DNA of 16,797 bases from JBFHFS01 sp041583495 (GTDB lineage Bacteria > Bacteroidota > Bacteroidia > Bacteroidales > Marinilabiliaceae). Below are positions 15,187-16,797 of the stretch, one piece after another; position 1 is the first letter of the stretch, and every line of letters starts with the position of its first letter. The stretch spans positions 1-16,797 of the forward strand of contig JBFHFS010000085.1 of NCBI GenBank assembly GCA_041583495.1, given 5' to 3'. Under the pieces are notes generated by a model that was given only the letters and a program-made list of their open reading frames with translations, ran no database searches and had not been told where the DNA came from. The position numbers and the translations under genes were made by a program.

Positions 15187-16797
15187 CTATAATTTAATCG
15201 TCAACCTTTCATTGGCATGGATTCTCGCCCCCTTCAACTTCTTTTCGCCCAACCCTTTCAACGAAAAGCTATCCAGTTCCAGTTGACCATGAAGCACTTT
15301 TAGAATAGCTGTTTTATTGTCCACCTCGCAAGTTCCCCAACTGTAGCCATTGCTCCAGAAATAGGTGCCGGGCACCGAGGTAAACGACATGGATTTGTCG
15401 ACAGCCGAATAATGGAATCCGGAGGAAGCCAGAACCCCACCCCAGGCCATCATAGCGCGGGCATAGTGGTTCCCGTACTCTGCTTCATTAAAGGGATTTC
15501 GTTTTTTTCCATCGTATCGATTACGGATATCCTGAATGGTCTTTAAGCCTTCGTCTGTCTGACCTTCATACAACATACCCACGGCTGCTGTATGTTCGAA
15601 TCCGGTCATTACTTCGGTAAAATAGGGAAATGGCTGTTTGGGTCTTTCGTCGGGATAGGCCGCCATCAAAAGGGCCGATTCATCGCCATAAGCATACGAG
15701 CGCATAAAGTTGGGATGCTTCAATAAGCTTTCGCGGTAGTTGTATTTTAAGATGGACTCATTGGTTTTAACAATATGTTCTTTGTCGGCCAAATAACCTA
15801 AATCCAGAATATGCGCCATCACTTGTCCCACCAACTGATCGACCAGGACACCATCGCCTAACTGATACTGGGGGTCGGTGGGGACCAGACGTCTTTTTAC
15901 ACGGATAAGACCTTTTGCAATACTATCAAGATGCATTGGAGGGACTATTTTCTGCACATAGTATTCACCATTAAAGAGATTCTCATCCATCCAGGCAGAA
16001 CCTTTTTGGTACAAGGTTTTACAGGTCTTAGCAAATTTTTTCTCATCAAGGTAGCTCGCCATCTCTTCTGTAGCACGTAAAGCCCCAAGGTACCAGAAAC
16101 CCATTTGTGGGTTAGGTCCATAGTATTCCACATCCATTGTGTTGTGCTGACTACCTTCCATCACCCCATCCTTATCGGGATCCCATCCATTGGGAATCCA
16201 GCAGAACTCCAGGGCTTTTTTCACCATTGGCCAGTTCTTTTTCAGGAATTCATCATCACCGGAAAGTTGCCATTCGCGGTAGTATTTCATGATACAGCCC
16301 ATCTGCCCATCAGCCGCGGCCAAACCAAAATTCTGGGCGTTGGTAGCTAAAGGCAAGTGAATACGATAATTCATCATTCCCTGATCAGTAGTCGCATAAC
16401 CAAATTCTACCTGACGCATATTCTTCGCCAATTCCCCAAACAAAAAGGGGGTAGTTTGTTCGTAGTTCCAGACGTGGGTGCAAGTCCCTTCACCACTTCC
16501 ATAATGGTCGCTAGTGCCTTCCCATCCTAAATAGTATCCCGATTTAGTTTTAAACACCAGCTGGGTGCGAAGATGGGCCAGGTTGAACAGGGCGGCCTCC
16601 TTAACAACCGACGGGATATCACTATCAATGAATGCCTTCACAAAAGATTGCGTTTTTTCTTCCAAGGCTGGGATTCTGTCGATACATTGCCGGGCCACCT
16701 CCCAGGAATCTTCATATTGGGTAGCATAGTAGTTGCCTACATTGTACTTGTCATCTCCCCAGGCAGGCCGATTGGGAAAGTTCCAGGTAATAAAAAA
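15187..16797 (-). CDS. GH116-family glycoside hydrolase, 5' end beyond the right edge
   Basis: Seen: an open frame of 536 residues reaches the right edge; the in-frame GTG at 16698 is an internal Val, since the family motif W-N-F-P-N-R-P-A-W and V-G-N-Y-Y-A-T-Q-Y lie upstream of it. C-T-H-V-W-N-Y-E-Q carries the probable nucleophile Glu (residue 113 of the visible part), and H-N-T-M-D-V-E-Y-Y-G-P-N the probable acid/base Asp (222). An (alpha/alpha)6-type region follows, then a short beta C-terminal module ending R-L-T-I-K-L before TAG. Family knowledge: GH116 includes GBA2-like glucosylceramidases and bacterial beta-glucosidases, beta-xylosidases and N-acetylglucosaminidases, all retaining. 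The substrate here is not assignable. A paralogous C-terminal fragment follows in frame. Confidence 0.88.
   Translation of the reverse strand, partial: FFITWNFPNRPAWGDDKYNVGNYYATQYEDSWEVARQCIDRIPALEEKTQSFVKAFIDSDIPSVVKEAALFNLAHLRTQLVFKTKSGYYLGWEGTSDHYGSGEGTCTHVWNYEQTTPFLFGELAKNMRQVEFGYATTDQGMMNYRIHLPLATNAQNFGLAAADGQMGCIMKYYREWQLSGDDEFLKKNWPMVKKALEFCWIPNGWDPDKDGVMEGSQHNTMDVEYYGPNPQMGFWYLGALRATEEMASYLDEKKFAKTCKTLYQKGSAWMDENLFNGEYYVQKIVPPMHLDSIAKGLIRVKRRLVPTDPQYQLGDGVLVDQLVGQVMAHILDLGYLADKEHIVKTNESILKYNYRESLLKHPNFMRSYAYGDESALLMAAYPDERPKQPFPYFTEVMTGFEHTAAVGMLYEGQTDEGLKTIQDIRNRYDGKKRNPFNEAEYGNHYARAMMAWGGVLASSGFHYSAVDKSMSFTSVPGTYFWSNGYSWGTCEVDNKTAILKVLHGQLELDSFSLKGLGEKKLKGARIHANERLTIKL

Noticed and set aside
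14980..15189. Programmed TAG readthrough or recoding to join the two GH116 C-terminal modules
   Set aside because: The module before the TAG is already complete and the second is diverged; no recoding signal is visible, so a recombination remnant is simpler.

Overview
The window is a carbohydrate-degradation gene cluster on the minus strand of what looks like a marine or sediment Bacteroidota, possibly a Bacteroidales/Marinilabiliales-type organism. The phylum call rests on five things: Cys-lipobox signal peptides on every gene whose 5' end is visible, A/T-rich leaders without Shine-Dalgarno motifs, one perfect TAnnTTTG-type promoter box, many S1 sulfatases packed together, and TTGAATAACC-type hairpin repeats. 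The rank below phylum is a guess. No tRNA, rRNA, CRISPR array, transposase, SusC/SusD pair or regulator is present.

In transcription order (right to left) the layout is: a GH116 glycosidase cut by the right edge; an in-frame orphan copy of a GH116 C-terminal module (14980-15186); a DUF6786-type lipoprotein; a sulfatase closely following it; a 454-bp gap holding two inverted copies of a three-hairpin repeat unit (11843-12044); two sulfatases; a 247-bp gap with a likely promoter; a GH29 alpha-L-fucosidase; two sulfatases; a small SGNH/SASA esterase; a 384-bp gap dominated by a roughly 167-bp imperfect palindrome; a GH172 (DUF2961) glycosidase; and a sulfatase cut by the left edge. Gaps within blocks are 32-52 bp, so the set probably forms several operons, broken at the three long gaps.

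Functionally this looks like a periplasmic finishing line for a sulfated, probably fucose-containing and acetylated polysaccharide such as a fucoidan or sulfated fucan (inference from GH29 plus six sulfatases plus an acetylesterase). All six sulfatases carry a Cys-type formylglycine motif (C-x-P-S-R). Two of them have Asp where the usual G-K-x-H histidine sits. All ten visible N-termini are lipoprotein signals and none has the acidic cluster after the Cys that exports lipoproteins to the Bacteroidota surface, so the enzymes are predicted to face the periplasm. The sulfatases at 3599-5152 and 8607-10187 are in-locus paralogs.

I did not see a clearly new biological system. The observations most worth following are the GH116 3'-end remnant, the paired hairpin units whose stems differ in sequence but keep pairing, the long palindrome, and the G-K-x-D sulfatases.
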